Shown one piece after another: positions 25,731 to 34,646 of a stretch of 64,000 nucleotides of DNA. The notes below the pieces were generated by a model that was given only the letters and a program-made list of their open reading frames with translations, did not search any database and had not been told where the DNA came from. The translations under genes were made by a program, and so were the position numbers. Where the stretch lies: the NCBI GenBank assembly GCA_963783335.1, contig CAWAND010000010.1, forward strand, positions 1,178,001-1,242,000. Direction: 5' to 3'. Source of the stretch: CAWAND01 sp963783335. GTDB lineage: Bacteria > Chloroflexota > Anaerolineae > Anaerolineales > E44-bin32. The number at the start of each line of letters is the position of its first letter. The first letter of the stretch is position 1.

Positions 25731-26069
25731 GTGACGTTGAGAGGTGTTCGGGCAAGCCTGCCAGCCCGAAAGGCCAAGGCGGATGTTGTTCTCGTGGCGG
25801 CCCGCTACGAAGACGATGGCCGGCTTGACGTAGCCAAGGGCCATGTCCGGCACGACCAGATATGGAGCGATGTGCAACTCTTCGACCGCGAGACGCTGGT
25901 CGACATGCTGGGTTTTGATCGACGAGTTGCCACGGCGAAGTTCATGGATTTGGCCGCCGACTTCTCGCTGAAGTCGAAAGTGAACTTGAAAGAGATGGAC
26001 GGGAACATGTGGCTGGTTGTCAACGGGGCCACTGGTTCTCGTGACGACTTGGGGTTGCCGCTGTTCTAG
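25731..26069 (+). CDS. Conserved-looking hypothetical protein
   Basis: About 112 residues. Possible starts are TTG 25722, GTG 25731 or TTG 25737, with GGGAGA just upstream. The sequence is soluble and mixed, with VVLVAARYEDDGRLDVAKG, a basic/acidic middle and a C-terminal MWLVVNGATGSRDDLG. There is no signal peptide or membrane segment. I recognise no family; codon usage looks like its neighbours. It lies between tRNA-Pro and tRNA-Gly, so it could be co-transcribed with them. Confidence 0.65.
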   Translation: MTLRGVRASLPARKAKADVVLVAARYEDDGRLDVAKGHVRHDQIWSDVQLFDRETLVDMLGFDRRVATAKFMDLAADFSLKSKVNLKEMDGNMWLVVNGATGSRDDLGLPLF

Positions 26070-26127
26070 CCAAATCTAGGGCTCCAGCTTGACCCGGTCC
26101 CAACCCCCCATTAGAATTCAGCCGCGC

Positions 26128-26199
26128 GCGGGCGTCGCCAAGTGGTAAGGCATCAGCCTTCCAAGCTGACATTCGCCGGTTCGAGTCCGGTCGCCCGCT
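26128..26199 (+). tRNA. tRNA-Gly (TCC)
   Basis: Acceptor GCGGGCG/CGCCCGC, anticodon loop CTTCCAA giving TCC, T-arm GCCGGTTCGAGTCCGGT. CCA is not encoded. Confidence 0.95.
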
Positions 26200-26276
26200 C
26201 CTGAGAGCATCAAGTGATGAGCGCTGAGCCAACCAAGCCGGAGGGTTCAGCGCTCAGATCCCGCCTCGGTGCTCAA

Positions 26277-26349
26277 GGGCCCGTAGCTCAGCGGTCAGAG
26301 CGGCCGGCTCATAACCGGTTGGTCGCAGGTTCGATCCCTGCCGGGCCCA
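26277..26349 (+). tRNA. tRNA-Met (CAT), elongator type
   Basis: Acceptor GGGCCCG/CGGGCCC is fully paired, unlike initiator tRNA. The anticodon loop CTCATAA gives CAT, and the T-arm is GCAGGTTCGATCCCTGC. An Ile2 identity (lysidine-modified CAT) cannot be excluded from sequence alone. Confidence 0.88.
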
Positions 26350-26405
26350 CTCTTTCCGCCCGATAATCGCGCCGCAGGTTGGGGCGACAATCCCCTCCAC
26401 ACTAC

Positions 26406-26423
26406 ATGTGAAGTGTTTCACAA
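26406..26423. promoter_or_regulatory. 18-bp palindrome, Rex/CRP-like operator candidate
   Basis: ATGTGAA-GTGT-TTCACAA, intergenic, 122 nt upstream of the membrane SpeE-like gene. One of five intergenic copies of TTGTGAR-N4-TTCACAA in the window. Confidence 0.5.
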
Positions 26424-26544
26424 ATAGCTCAGGCTCTGCCGAGAGTCTCAAGCTCCAGGGACTGGCGAGCGCGAGGCTGGCGGCATCTTCATTCAACAGC
26501 TAGAATGGCCGGTTGATTGCGCCACAAGGCACAAAGGACGGGGC

Positions 26545-28686
26545 ATGGGACGACGACGGGCGGTCTTCGAACTGTTCCTGGCCAGTGGGTTGGGGCTCTT
26601 CCTTGAGTTGATCTTCATCCGCTGGTTGGCGGCGGAAATCCGCGTTTTCGCCTTCTATAAGAATTTCGCCCTGATCGGCGCCTTCCTCGGGCTGGGGCTG
26701 GGGTTCGCCACAGCACGCAGGACGTCCATCTTCCGCCGGCTACGCTCGCTCTTTCTTCCTATCCTGGCCGTCAACTGCGTGCTCGTCCTGGCCCTGGGTC
26801 GCACTGGGCTCAGCGATCTCGTGCTGGCCAATCCGGCCAACGCGCAAGAGTTCATCTGGGCGGGATCCGCCGTCGGGGCGAGTGCCGTTCAGTGGTTGAT
26901 CCTGCGGGCTGCGTTCTACGGCATCTTGTGGGCCATGTTCATTCTCGTGACCACTATGTTCATCCCCTTGGGCATGATCACGGCGCAGGCCTTCGGGCCG
27001 TTCGCTCCCCTTCGGGGCTACATCATTAACATCTTGGGCAGCTTGGCAGGCATCTTGTTCTACACGCTGATCTCGTTCCTCGGCTGGCCGCCGGCGGCAT
27101 GGTTCGCACTGGCTGGTCTGGCATCTATCTACTTCTTCATACCCAAGGGTGGGAACACAAAGCGCACCCTGGCCATCGGCCTGGCAGCGTTGCCGGCCCT
27201 GCTCACCTGCCTGGTGCCCACCGGCGCCGCGCGGACTCTTTGGTCGCCGTATTACCGCATCGATATCGACCCCCAATACGCCGACAATGCACCGACCCTT
27301 CAGCTCGGATACCAGCTCTCAGTCAACCAGGCTTGGCACCAAATCTTGTGGGATCTGGACCCCGGCTTCGTGACTCAGCACTACGCTCAAGCTCCGGACC
27401 AGTTTGACCAAATGCGGGCACTGTACGATTCCCCCTATCAGGTCGCTCGGAGCATCGACCACGTCCTTGTGGTAGGGGCGGGAACCGGTAACGATGTGGC
27501 GGCGGCCCTGCGGGCTGGCGCCGGCCACGTGACGGCGGTCGAGATTGACCCGGTGATCCTTGATCTCGGCAAAGAACTTCACCCCGAGCAGCCATATGCC
27601 GATCCGTCTCGTGTGACTCTGGTCAATCAGGACGCGCGAGCGTTTTTCCGCCAAGATCAGGCGCGCTACGACCTGATCGTGTTCGGACTGCTTGATTCTC
27701 ACACCCTCTTCAGCACCGCCAGCAGCGTCCGCCTCGACAATTTTGTCTACACGGAGCAAAGCCTGGCGGAGGTCCGCGCCCATCTCGGGCCGGATGGCTT
27801 GCTGGCTCTGTCTTTCGGCGTCCCAGCACAGAATGAGTGGATCGGGTACCGGTTGTCCCAGACGCTGGCGCGCGTGTTCGGCCACGCGCCTCAGGCCTAC
27901 GCCATGCCCAAGGACGATGTCCTGTTTCTCATTGGGCGGGAGCCTTTCGACCGACCCCTTCTCCAGAACCCGGAAGCCATCTACCAGCCTGACTACGGGG
28001 TCTCGGAGAAGATGGACCTCACCACCGACGACTGGCCATATCTCTATCTGCGGCAGAAGGCGATCCCTCTTACCTACGTGATCGGATTGGCGGGGGTGGT
28101 CGTGCTGGGACTGCTCTTGACGAGGCTCGGGATCCCCTCATTCCGGCAGCTTGACGTGCATTTCTTCTTCTTGGGGGCCGCGTTCTTCTTGCTTGAGACC
28201 AAGAGCATCACTGAGTTGGCGCTGCTGTTGGGCTCGACCTGGATCGTCAACGCGGCGGTCATTGCGGCCATTCTGTTTGTCATTGTGTTGGCCAACCTGT
28301 TGGTCGAGAGATTCGGGTTCACCAATGCCTGGCCAGCGTACATCTTGCTGGGGCTGGCTCTCTGCTTCAACTATCTGTTTCCCGTCAGCAGCTTCCTGGG
28401 AATGGCATGGGCGCTCCGGGTCGTGTTGGCGAGCCTTTCTCTTGCTCTGCCCTTGTTCTTCGCCGGATTGATCTTCGCCATCACATTCAGCCAAACCACA
28501 TCGGTCGAAATCGCGCTTGGGTCCAATCTGATCGGGGCTGTCCTGGGCGGAATCTTCGAGTACACATCGCTTGTCTATGGGATTCGAATTCTGTACCTCT
28601 TTGCCCTGATGTTCTACATGCTTTCCGCCCTGGGCCTGCGCTGGCGCACATCGGGACGAGGGTTCCTGCGGGTTGGCGTCGAATAG
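26545..28686 (+). CDS. Membrane-embedded spermidine-synthase-like protein
   Basis: 713 residues in three parts. The N-terminal ~220 residues have about seven membrane segments (LASGLGLFLELIFIRWL at the start). A soluble SpeE-like Rossmann domain covers about 290-470: VVGAGTGNDVAAALRAGAGHVTAVEIDP, then RVTLVNQDARAFF and YDLIVFGLLDSHTLF. The C-terminal ~200 residues have about seven further membrane segments. The acidic catalytic residue expected after strand 4 of aminopropyltransferases is replaced (GLLDSHTLF), so polyamine synthesis is not implied. It may methylate or modify a lipid or glycan. Confidence 0.85.
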   Translation: MGRRRAVFELFLASGLGLFLELIFIRWLAAEIRVFAFYKNFALIGAFLGLGLGFATARRTSIFRRLRSLFLPILAVNCVLVLALGRTGLSDLVLANPANAQEFIWAGSAVGASAVQWLILRAAFYGILWAMFILVTTMFIPLGMITAQAFGPFAPLRGYIINILGSLAGILFYTLISFLGWPPAAWFALAGLASIYFFIPKGGNTKRTLAIGLAALPALLTCLVPTGAARTLWSPYYRIDIDPQYADNAPTLQLGYQLSVNQAWHQILWDLDPGFVTQHYAQAPDQFDQMRALYDSPYQVARSIDHVLVVGAGTGNDVAAALRAGAGHVTAVEIDPVILDLGKELHPEQPYADPSRVTLVNQDARAFFRQDQARYDLIVFGLLDSHTLFSTASSVRLDNFVYTEQSLAEVRAHLGPDGLLALSFGVPAQNEWIGYRLSQTLARVFGHAPQAYAMPKDDVLFLIGREPFDRPLLQNPEAIYQPDYGVSEKMDLTTDDWPYLYLRQKAIPLTYVIGLAGVVVLGLLLTRLGIPSFRQLDVHFFFLGAAFFLLETKSITELALLLGSTWIVNAAVIAAILFVIVLANLLVERFGFTNAWPAYILLGLALCFNYLFPVSSFLGMAWALRVVLASLSLALPLFFAGLIFAITFSQTTSVEIALGSNLIGAVLGGIFEYTSLVYGIRILYLFALMFYMLSALGLRWRTSGRGFLRVGVE

Positions 28687-28750
28687 GCCAGCACCTGCCC
28701 AGCACCTGGACAGGGCCCGGACGGGCCCGTGACATAACCTGGTGCTGGCC
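28687..28750 (+). terminator. Large hairpin after the SpeE-like gene
   Basis: GGCCAGCACC (from 28686) pairs with GGTGCTGGCC (28741-28750), enclosing a GGGCCC-rich inner hairpin. There is no clear T tract; it may end or protect the transcript. Confidence 0.4.
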
Positions 28751-28929
28751 ATGCGCTTGCCCCCGACCTTTGGGCATGGCTTCACACGACCGAAACGGCG
28801 ACTGGATCCCTTCCTCCGCATTTCACACCCGCCGATCAAACGGGTTACATAGACAGTTGCTCAAATTCCCGTGTCCAAGAGGATGGAACGCTTGATCAAC
28901 CTGCGCAAAGTTGATGTGCATACAAGGCT

Positions 28930-29842
28930 GTGGACGTGACCTCCACCTGGGGAGAGGTGGCGGCACTCATGACCGCCGTCTGTTGGTCCGCAACGGCCGT
29001 CTTCTTCACCTTTGCCGGACGGCGCGTGGGCTCGGTGGTCGTCAATCGCACCCGACTGGTGATGGCCCTTGTCTTGATCAGTCTCACCCACTGGATCCTG
29101 ATGGGCTCCCCGTTCCCGGGCTCGGCCGAGCCGCAGCGCTGGTTTTGGCTGGGTTTGTCGGGCGTGATCGGGCTGGCGCTTGGAGACGCCTTTCTCTTTC
29201 AAGCCTACCTGTGGGTTGGACCCAGGCTTGGGATGTTGATGATGAGCTTGGCGCCTGTGATTGCGGCCCTGCTGGCGTTTGCCTTTCTGGGGGAGCAGCT
29301 CCTATTTGTGCAGTGGCTGGGCATAAGTGTGACCCTGGCGGGTATCGCGCTGGTGGTGCTGGAGGGCAATCGAGGTGCGCGGCCGGCCCCCCAGAAACGT
29401 GACTACCGTCGGGGGATTCTGTTCGGCATCGGAGCCGCCAGCGGACAGGCGATCGGGCTCGTACTGGCGAAGCAGGGCCTTCAAGGGGACTTCTCGGCGC
29501 TGTCAGGAAACTGGATTCGGATGGCTTCGGCAGTTGTGGCTCTGTGGGGGGTGACGCTGCTGAGCGGGCGCGCCGGACCAACCGTGCGCAAGCTGGCAGA
29601 CGACCGTCACGCGCTGCTCCCTATTCTGGGTGGGGCCATCACCGGACCTTTCATCGGAGTTCTGGCTGTCCCTGATTGCTGTCCAACTCACGCAGGTGGG
29701 CGTGGCCAGCACCTTGATCGCGCTGCCTCCCGTCTTCATGCTTCCGATCGGGGCGATCGTGTTCAAAGAGAAGGTTGGACCGGGAGCCATCGCCGGAACG
29801 GTGGTGGCGATGGTCGGGGTCGCTCTCCTGTTCTTGGCTTAG
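28930..29842 (+). pseudogene. EamA/DMT-family transporter, interrupted by a one-base frameshift
   Basis: Ten-helix drug/metabolite transporter built of two EamA repeats. The first repeat is intact (TWGEVAALMTAVCWSATAVFFTF to GISVTLAGIALVVLEG). The second runs to LGGAITGPFIGV, where the frame shifts by one base at about 29657-29662 (GAGTTCTGG). The downstream frame supplies WLSLIAVQLTQVGVASTLIAL, PIGAIVFKEKV and VAMVGVALLFLA. Deleting the C of GAGTTC joins the two as FIGVWLSLIAV. Start GTG 28930. Likely an indel error, otherwise a recently broken gene. Confidence 0.85.
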
Positions 29843-29868
29843 TGGAAGCCCAATGAGCAGCACGAAAA

Positions 29869-29893
29869 GCGAGCGGCCAAACTGGCCGCTCGC
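29869..29893. terminator. Bidirectional hairpin between convergent genes
   Basis: 11-bp stem GCGAGCGGCCA/TGGCCGCTCGC with an AAC loop, between the EamA gene and the convergent transaldolase. Confidence 0.55.
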
Positions 29894-29927
29894 GGGCTAT
29901 TGAGAGAAGCCGCTCCGGTGGATCGGG

Positions 29928-31025
29928 CTAGGCCGTTTCCACCATGGCACGTCGCTTGGACTCGATGCTCTGGATCAGGTTGTCGTAGGCAGCATTGAAC
30001 TTGTCGACGCCCTCAACCAGAAGTTCGTCCATGACCTGGTCCAGGTCGATCCCCATCCCGTCGAGGCGGGCGATTTGCTCCCGGGCGGTATCGACATCCG
30101 CTGCCAGTGTGGCCTGGACAGTTCCGTGATCGAGGAAGGCTTCGATCGTCTTGGGCGGAAGCGTGTTTACGGTGTCAGCGCCGATCAATCCGTCGACATA
30201 CATCGTGTCCGAGTAGGCGGGGTTCTTGGTGCTTGTGCTGCCGTAAAGCACACGCTGAACGCGTGCCCCCTGGTCGGCCAGAGCCTGCCAGCGGTTGCTC
30301 GAGAACAGTTCCTTGAACCGTTGATAGATGAGTTTGGCGTTGGCGATGCCGATCTGGCCCTTCAGATCGGTGTTGCCTGCCTCGTCGAGCCGCTGATCCA
30401 TCTTGGTATCCAGCCGGCTGACAAACACCGAAGCCACGGATGCGATCTTGCTCAAGTCGCCGCCGGCGTGTGCCAAATCCTCCAAGCCGGACATGAACGC
30501 TTCAACCACGGCTTCATGCTGCTCGAGCGAGAAGATCAGTGTGATGTTGACATTGATGCCTTTGGCCAACGAGCGGCGTATGGCGGGCAGGCCTTCTTTG
30601 GTGGCGGGTATCTTGATCATCAGGTTGGGCCGGTCGACCGCATCATGCAGAAGCTGCACGCGTTGAAGGGTGGCATCGGTCTGATGGGCCAGCTGCGCTT
30701 TGGGTTCAAGGCTCACGAATCCGTCAGCGCCATGCAACTCGTCAAAAACCGGCCGCATCAGATCGCAGGCCTTCTGAATGTCTTCCACCGCCATTTGGCG
30801 GTAGATTTCCTCGGCCGAGCGGCCAGCTTGGGCGAGGCTCCTGATCTCGGAGTCGTATTCTTCGCCCGTTGAGATGGCCTTGTCAAATATGGAAGGATTG
30901 GATGTTGCGCCGCGCAAGCCTCGGTCGATCCAATCCTGGAATGACTCCGCCAGAAGCTGGCGGCTCATGAAATCGATCCAGATCGATTGTCCCAGATTGT
31001 GGACTTCGTGGAGTTTGGTTTGCAT
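29928..31025 (-). CDS. tal: Transaldolase
   Basis: 365 residues, the long bacterial transaldolase subtype of the pentose phosphate pathway. It exchanges a dihydroxyacetone unit between sugar phosphates. Motifs: WIDFMSR, GLRGATSNPSIFDKAI, and the Schiff-base Lys in NLMIKIPATKEG. IFSLEQHEAVVEAFM and YGSTSTKNPAYSDTMYVDGLIG follow. The ATG at 31025 follows GAGGAGG; longer frames upstream are non-coding. It is transcribed divergently from the NADH dehydrogenase gene. Confidence 0.95.
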   Translation of the reverse strand: MQTKLHEVHNLGQSIWIDFMSRQLLAESFQDWIDRGLRGATSNPSIFDKAISTGEEYDSEIRSLAQAGRSAEEIYRQMAVEDIQKACDLMRPVFDELHGADGFVSLEPKAQLAHQTDATLQRVQLLHDAVDRPNLMIKIPATKEGLPAIRRSLAKGINVNITLIFSLEQHEAVVEAFMSGLEDLAHAGGDLSKIASVASVFVSRLDTKMDQRLDEAGNTDLKGQIGIANAKLIYQRFKELFSSNRWQALADQGARVQRVLYGSTSTKNPAYSDTMYVDGLIGADTVNTLPPKTIEAFLDHGTVQATLAADVDTAREQIARLDGMGIDLDQVMDELLVEGVDKFNAAYDNLIQSIESKRRAMVETA

Positions 31026-31246
31026 GACTACCTCCTCATACGCGCTCCGCTGGGCGTCGGCCTGACGGACTGAGCACTTGTGTCTGTTAGTAACCGTATC
31101 ACTTGGCCATCTCAACTGGGTTAACGGCTTGATGAGTGTCCTCCGCTTAGAAGAAACTAATGCTCCCCGGCTAAGCTGGTCCTGAAGACTGGCAGCCATT
31201 CGCTCGACCGTGGGCAGGAGATACGGCCGGCGGGGAGGGGAGCGCG

Positions 31247-32537
31247 ATGAAACGGGTTGTGATCGTGGGAATGGGTTTTGGCGGGCTCAGCGCGGCAAGG
31301 GCTCTGGCCGGGAGAGGCGTCGAGCTGATCCTCGTCGATCGGCAGAATTTCCATCTCTTCACGCCGCTGTTGTATCAGGTGGCGACCGGCAGTCAGGAGC
31401 AGGAGTCGATTGTCTATCCCCTGCGGGACATCATTCGCGATTGGCCGCACACGCGTTTCCGACTGGCGGAAGTGCGGGAAATCAACTTTGACGAGCGCAA
31501 ACTGCGTACCGATCAGGGGACCATAAGCTATGACGAGCTGATCCTGTCGCCGGGAAGTGTGCCCAACTTCCTGGGGCTCGAACTCGGTGAGGGAGCACGC
31601 TTTCGCCTTGAAGTATCTGACCGACGGGGTGGCCCTGCGCAATCATATTCTGAAAGCCTTCGAGCAGGCCCTGGAGACGCGTGATCCTGAGCAGCGGTGC
31701 GCCCTGTTGACGTTTGTCATCGTGGGAGGGGGCCCCACAGGAGTCGAGTTCGCCGGTGCACTGGCGGAGCTGGTCAAGCTTGAATTGAGGCGAGACTACA
31801 ACGAGTTGAGCCGAGATGATGTGCGCATCATTCAAATCGAAGCGCTGGACACTCTGCTGGCGCCGTTTCCCAGGCCCTTGGGCACCTACGCCGCCGCCCG
31901 CCTGGAAAGCATGGGTGTGGATGTTCGCCTGAACACACGCGTGGTCGGCGCCAGCCAGCATTCGGTGGAACTTGAAGGGGGGGAGAGCATCCCCTGCTCG
32001 ACGTTGTTCTGGTCAACCGGTGTAAAGGGGGAGCCCCTGGTGCATCAACTGCCCGTAGAACCGATTCGGGCCGATCGCATCCCCGTTGAACCTGATCTGA
32101 GTGTGTCTGGCCATCCGGAGGTGCTTCTAATCGGCGACGCGGCCTACGTTGAACACGACGGTCAGCCCTTGCCGCAAATGGCGCCAGTGGCTATTCAAGA
32201 GGGGGAACATGCGGCCCGAGTGATCTTGGCTCGAGAAAGGGGGGAGTCGAACGCGCCATTTCGATTCCGGGACAAGGGCATGATGGCTGTGGTTGGACGG
32301 GGCAAAGCGGTGGCAACCCTGTTTGGCCTCAACTTCAAAGGATTTCTCGCGTGGTTGGTCTGGTTGGGTTTTCACCTGATTTCACTCATCGGTTTCCGCA
32401 ACCGGGTGGTGGTGCTGGTCAATTGGATCAACGACTACTTGTTCTTCGGGCGCAAGCTGCGCTTGATTACTGGTGAAACCCATCCCACGCCGACCGAGGG
32501 CGGTGATCCCGATCGGCAAATCGCCAGCGGTCCCTAG
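31247..32537 (+). pseudogene. ndh: Type II NADH dehydrogenase (FAD-dependent), interrupted by a one-base frameshift
   Basis: NDH-2 oxidises NADH and reduces quinone at the membrane without proton pumping. Frame 1 begins MKRVVIVGMGFGGLSAARAL (FAD-binding) and continues through FHLFTPLLYQVATG to PNFLGLE. Frame 2, one base later, gives VREHAFALKYLTDGVALRNHIL, the NADH-binding FVIVGGGPTGVEFAGAL, VLLIGDAAY with the FAD-site Asp, and a membrane-attaching C-terminal helix (GFLAWLVWLGFHLISLIGF). The shift lies at about 31580-31590 (CTCGAACTCGG). Deleting one G restores FLGLNSVREHAFALK. SD GGAGGGGAG precedes the ATG. Confidence 0.9.
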
Positions 32538-32619
32538 CTTGAGATTGGCGTCCACCATCGGGCGTTGACCACCGGGTGTTTTTCGCCTAGAGTTGATAGA
32601 TCTGGAGGGGAAAGCACCC

Positions 32620-33297
32620 ATGCCATGTGCTCACTGCCAGGCAGTTGAAACCACGTTCGGCGATCGCTCAGCCGAGAGACGGCGCGAGCAGATGCACAAG
32701 CGCGGCTTGGATCGGACCACCCGGTGGCTGATCGAAGACCTCGAAGCCCAAGGTGTCCGAGGGGCGAGTGTGCTGGACATAGGGGGAGGTCTGGGCGGCA
32801 TCATGCTTCATCTGTTGGAGGCCGGTGCCAGTTCAGCCACTCTAGTAGAGGCCTCCTCCGCCTTCTTGAAGGCCGCGCGCCGCGAAGCGGACGAACGTGG
32901 GGTTTCGGATCGGGTGGCTTGGCTGCATGGCGACTTCGTTGAGCTGGCGTCGGATGTGATGGGCGCGGATGTCGTTTGCCTGGATCGGGTGATCTGCTGC
33001 TATCCCGACATGCCGGGGCTGGTGGGTCTTTCGTCGGCCCGCGCAAATCGGCTCTACGGGTTGGTCCTTCCGCGCCGCGCCTGGTGGACGAGATTGGGCG
33101 CGTGGGGCATCAACACCATCATGTGGCTGAGTCGCAATGCCTTTCGCGTCTTCATCCACCGTCCCGAGGCGGTCGAGCGGATCGCCAGGCGCAATGGCCT
33201 GGAACCCGTTTATCGGCGCCGGGATTCGGTATGGCAAGTGCTGGTTTTTCGTCGCGTGGAGTCCGTAGGAGTTGCCACGCCGTTGGGGGCTGGGTAG
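32620..33297 (+). CDS. Class I SAM-dependent methyltransferase
   Basis: 225 residues. Motif I is VLDIGGGLGGIMLHLL, followed by VEASSAFLKAARREA and a post-motif region GADVVCLDRVICCYPD. The pattern of LDR(V/I)ICCYPD and a C-terminal helix with WWTRLG resembles magnesium-protoporphyrin O-methyltransferase-like proteins, but no tetrapyrrole genes are nearby, so the substrate stays open. The ATG at 32620 has GGAGGGG 9 nt upstream. N-terminal CAHC is a possible metal site. Confidence 0.83.
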   Translation: MPCAHCQAVETTFGDRSAERRREQMHKRGLDRTTRWLIEDLEAQGVRGASVLDIGGGLGGIMLHLLEAGASSATLVEASSAFLKAARREADERGVSDRVAWLHGDFVELASDVMGADVVCLDRVICCYPDMPGLVGLSSARANRLYGLVLPRRAWWTRLGAWGINTIMWLSRNAFRVFIHRPEAVERIARRNGLEPVYRRRDSVWQVLVFRRVESVGVATPLGAG

Positions 33298-33424
33298 AAT
33301 AACGCTTCACCGGCCGCCAACGCGCCAGCATGCGACGACTGGCCGGCGTGCGACTCAAGCCTTGGCTTGGCCGCAAAGCGCAATCCCCTTCCATGGTCGC
33401 CAGGTGCTCGCGCCAAGACCCAAC

Positions 33425-33442
33425 TTGTGAGAGGTTTCACAA
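33425..33442. promoter_or_regulatory. 18-bp palindrome, Rex/CRP-like operator candidate
   Basis: TTGTGAG-AGGT-TTCACAA, 39 nt upstream of the CBS-domain gene start, a typical operator position. Confidence 0.55.
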
Positions 33443-33481
33443 ACTGCTGGCTCGGACCGTCCGAAAAGCAAAGGGGTTGTC

Positions 33482-33916
33482 ATGGAGACTGTAAGGCATC
33501 TGCTGCAAGTCAAGGGGAACCAGGTGTGGTCTATCCAGCCGGGTGCAAGTGTGTACGAGGCCCTTGAGCGCATGGCCGAACGGGACATAGGTGCCTTGCT
33601 CGTGATGGATGGCGACGGCCTGGAAGGGATCTTTTCGGAGCGAGACTATGCCCGCAAGATCGTATTGCATGGCAAGAGTTCGGCCGATACACCAGTGAGC
33701 GCTGTGATGACATCGAAAGTGGTATGTATTGGCCCGGACCACCGAATAGAAAACTGTATGGCGCTGATGACGGAAAAGCACATACGTCACCTTCCGGTGC
33801 TGGAGGGTGGCAAGGTTGTGGGGGTTGTCTCGATCGGCGATGTGGTCAAAGAAGTGATCGCCGAGCAAGAGTTTGTCATCGAGCAGCTGGAAAACTACAT
33901 TACGGGGACGCGCTGA
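33482..33916 (+). CDS. CBS-domain pair protein
   Basis: 144 residues consisting of two CBS motifs (about residues 10-70 and 78-135). They include SVYEALERMAERDIGALLVMDGDGLEGIFSERDYARKI and NCMALMTEKHIRHLPVLEGGKVVGVVSIGDVV. Stand-alone CBS pairs bind adenosine nucleotides (AMP, ATP, NAD or SAM) and regulate partner proteins; the partner is not identifiable here. SD-like AAGGGG lies 7 nt before the ATG, and a Rex/CRP-like palindrome is just upstream. Confidence 0.92.
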   Translation: METVRHLLQVKGNQVWSIQPGASVYEALERMAERDIGALLVMDGDGLEGIFSERDYARKIVLHGKSSADTPVSAVMTSKVVCIGPDHRIENCMALMTEKHIRHLPVLEGGKVVGVVSIGDVVKEVIAEQEFVIEQLENYITGTR

Positions 33917-33953
33917 CCGGCGCTGGGTCACGTCGTCCCGGCCTCGAGGAGCT

Positions 33954-34619
33954 ATGCAAAAAACCTGGATCGTCCCAATTGGGTTCTTGGTCGTTAGCTC
34001 ACTTTCCTGCAGTCTGTTCAACAACGTCATCCAATCGTCCAGCCTGGGGAGCAGTTCTTCCTCAAGTGGTCAGATCATCTATCAGGACAACTTCGATGAT
34101 CAGGGGTCGGGATGGGAAATCGGGAGCTATGATCACGGGCAGGTCGGCTATCAGAGTGGCAGGTACATTGTCACATCGGATGGCAACGGGGCCACGATGT
34201 GGGGAGTCGCCAACCAACTCTTGTCGGACGTGGACATCGAAGTGGACACCGCCCAGGTCACGGCGCCTAGCAACGACAACAACGACTACGGTGTGATGTG
34301 TCGTGCACAAGACAACGGGGACGGCTACTATCTTCTGATCTCCGGTGACGGCAACTACAGCATTCTGTTGGGGAATGGGGATTCCTATGACCCGCTGGTA
34401 GATTGGCAGGAGTCGAGCGCCATCCACACCGGCAATGCTGCCAACCATCTTCGTGCTGTGTGCAATGGGAGCAGTTTTGACTTGTACGTGAACGGACAGC
34501 ACCTGGCATCGGCCGAGGACGACACTTTCTCTTCAGGCGACCTTGCCCTGACCGCCACCTCGTATGAGTCGGACGGTACTGAGATCCATTTCGATAACCT
34601 GACCGTACGCCAACCCTGA
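33954..34619 (+). CDS. Lipoprotein with concanavalin-like (laminin-G / DUF1080-type) domain
   Basis: 221 residues. The signal peptide ends in SSLSCS (lipobox Cys 19), then a Ser-rich linker. The mature part is a beta-sandwich: IIYQDNFDDQGSGWEIG, GRYIVTSDGNGATMWG, YGVMCRAQDNGDGYYLLISGDG and a final EIHFDNLTVRQP, typical of 3-keto-disaccharide hydrolase/laminin-G-like folds found in carbohydrate-binding surface proteins. No catalytic residues are seen. The ATG at 33954 follows GAGGAG by 5 nt. Confidence 0.82.
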   Translation: MQKTWIVPIGFLVVSSLSCSLFNNVIQSSSLGSSSSSSGQIIYQDNFDDQGSGWEIGSYDHGQVGYQSGRYIVTSDGNGATMWGVANQLLSDVDIEVDTAQVTAPSNDNNDYGVMCRAQDNGDGYYLLISGDGNYSILLGNGDSYDPLVDWQESSAIHTGNAANHLRAVCNGSSFDLYVNGQHLASAEDDTFSSGDLALTATSYESDGTEIHFDNLTVRQP

Positions 34620-34646
34620 CCCTCGGAAGCACTCCTGGGGAGTTCC

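Noticed and set aside
9604..32537. Programmed +1 translational frameshifting as the cause of the four shifts
   Set aside because: The shared hexamer is on opposite strands and in different codon phases, so a ribosomal mechanism does not fit.
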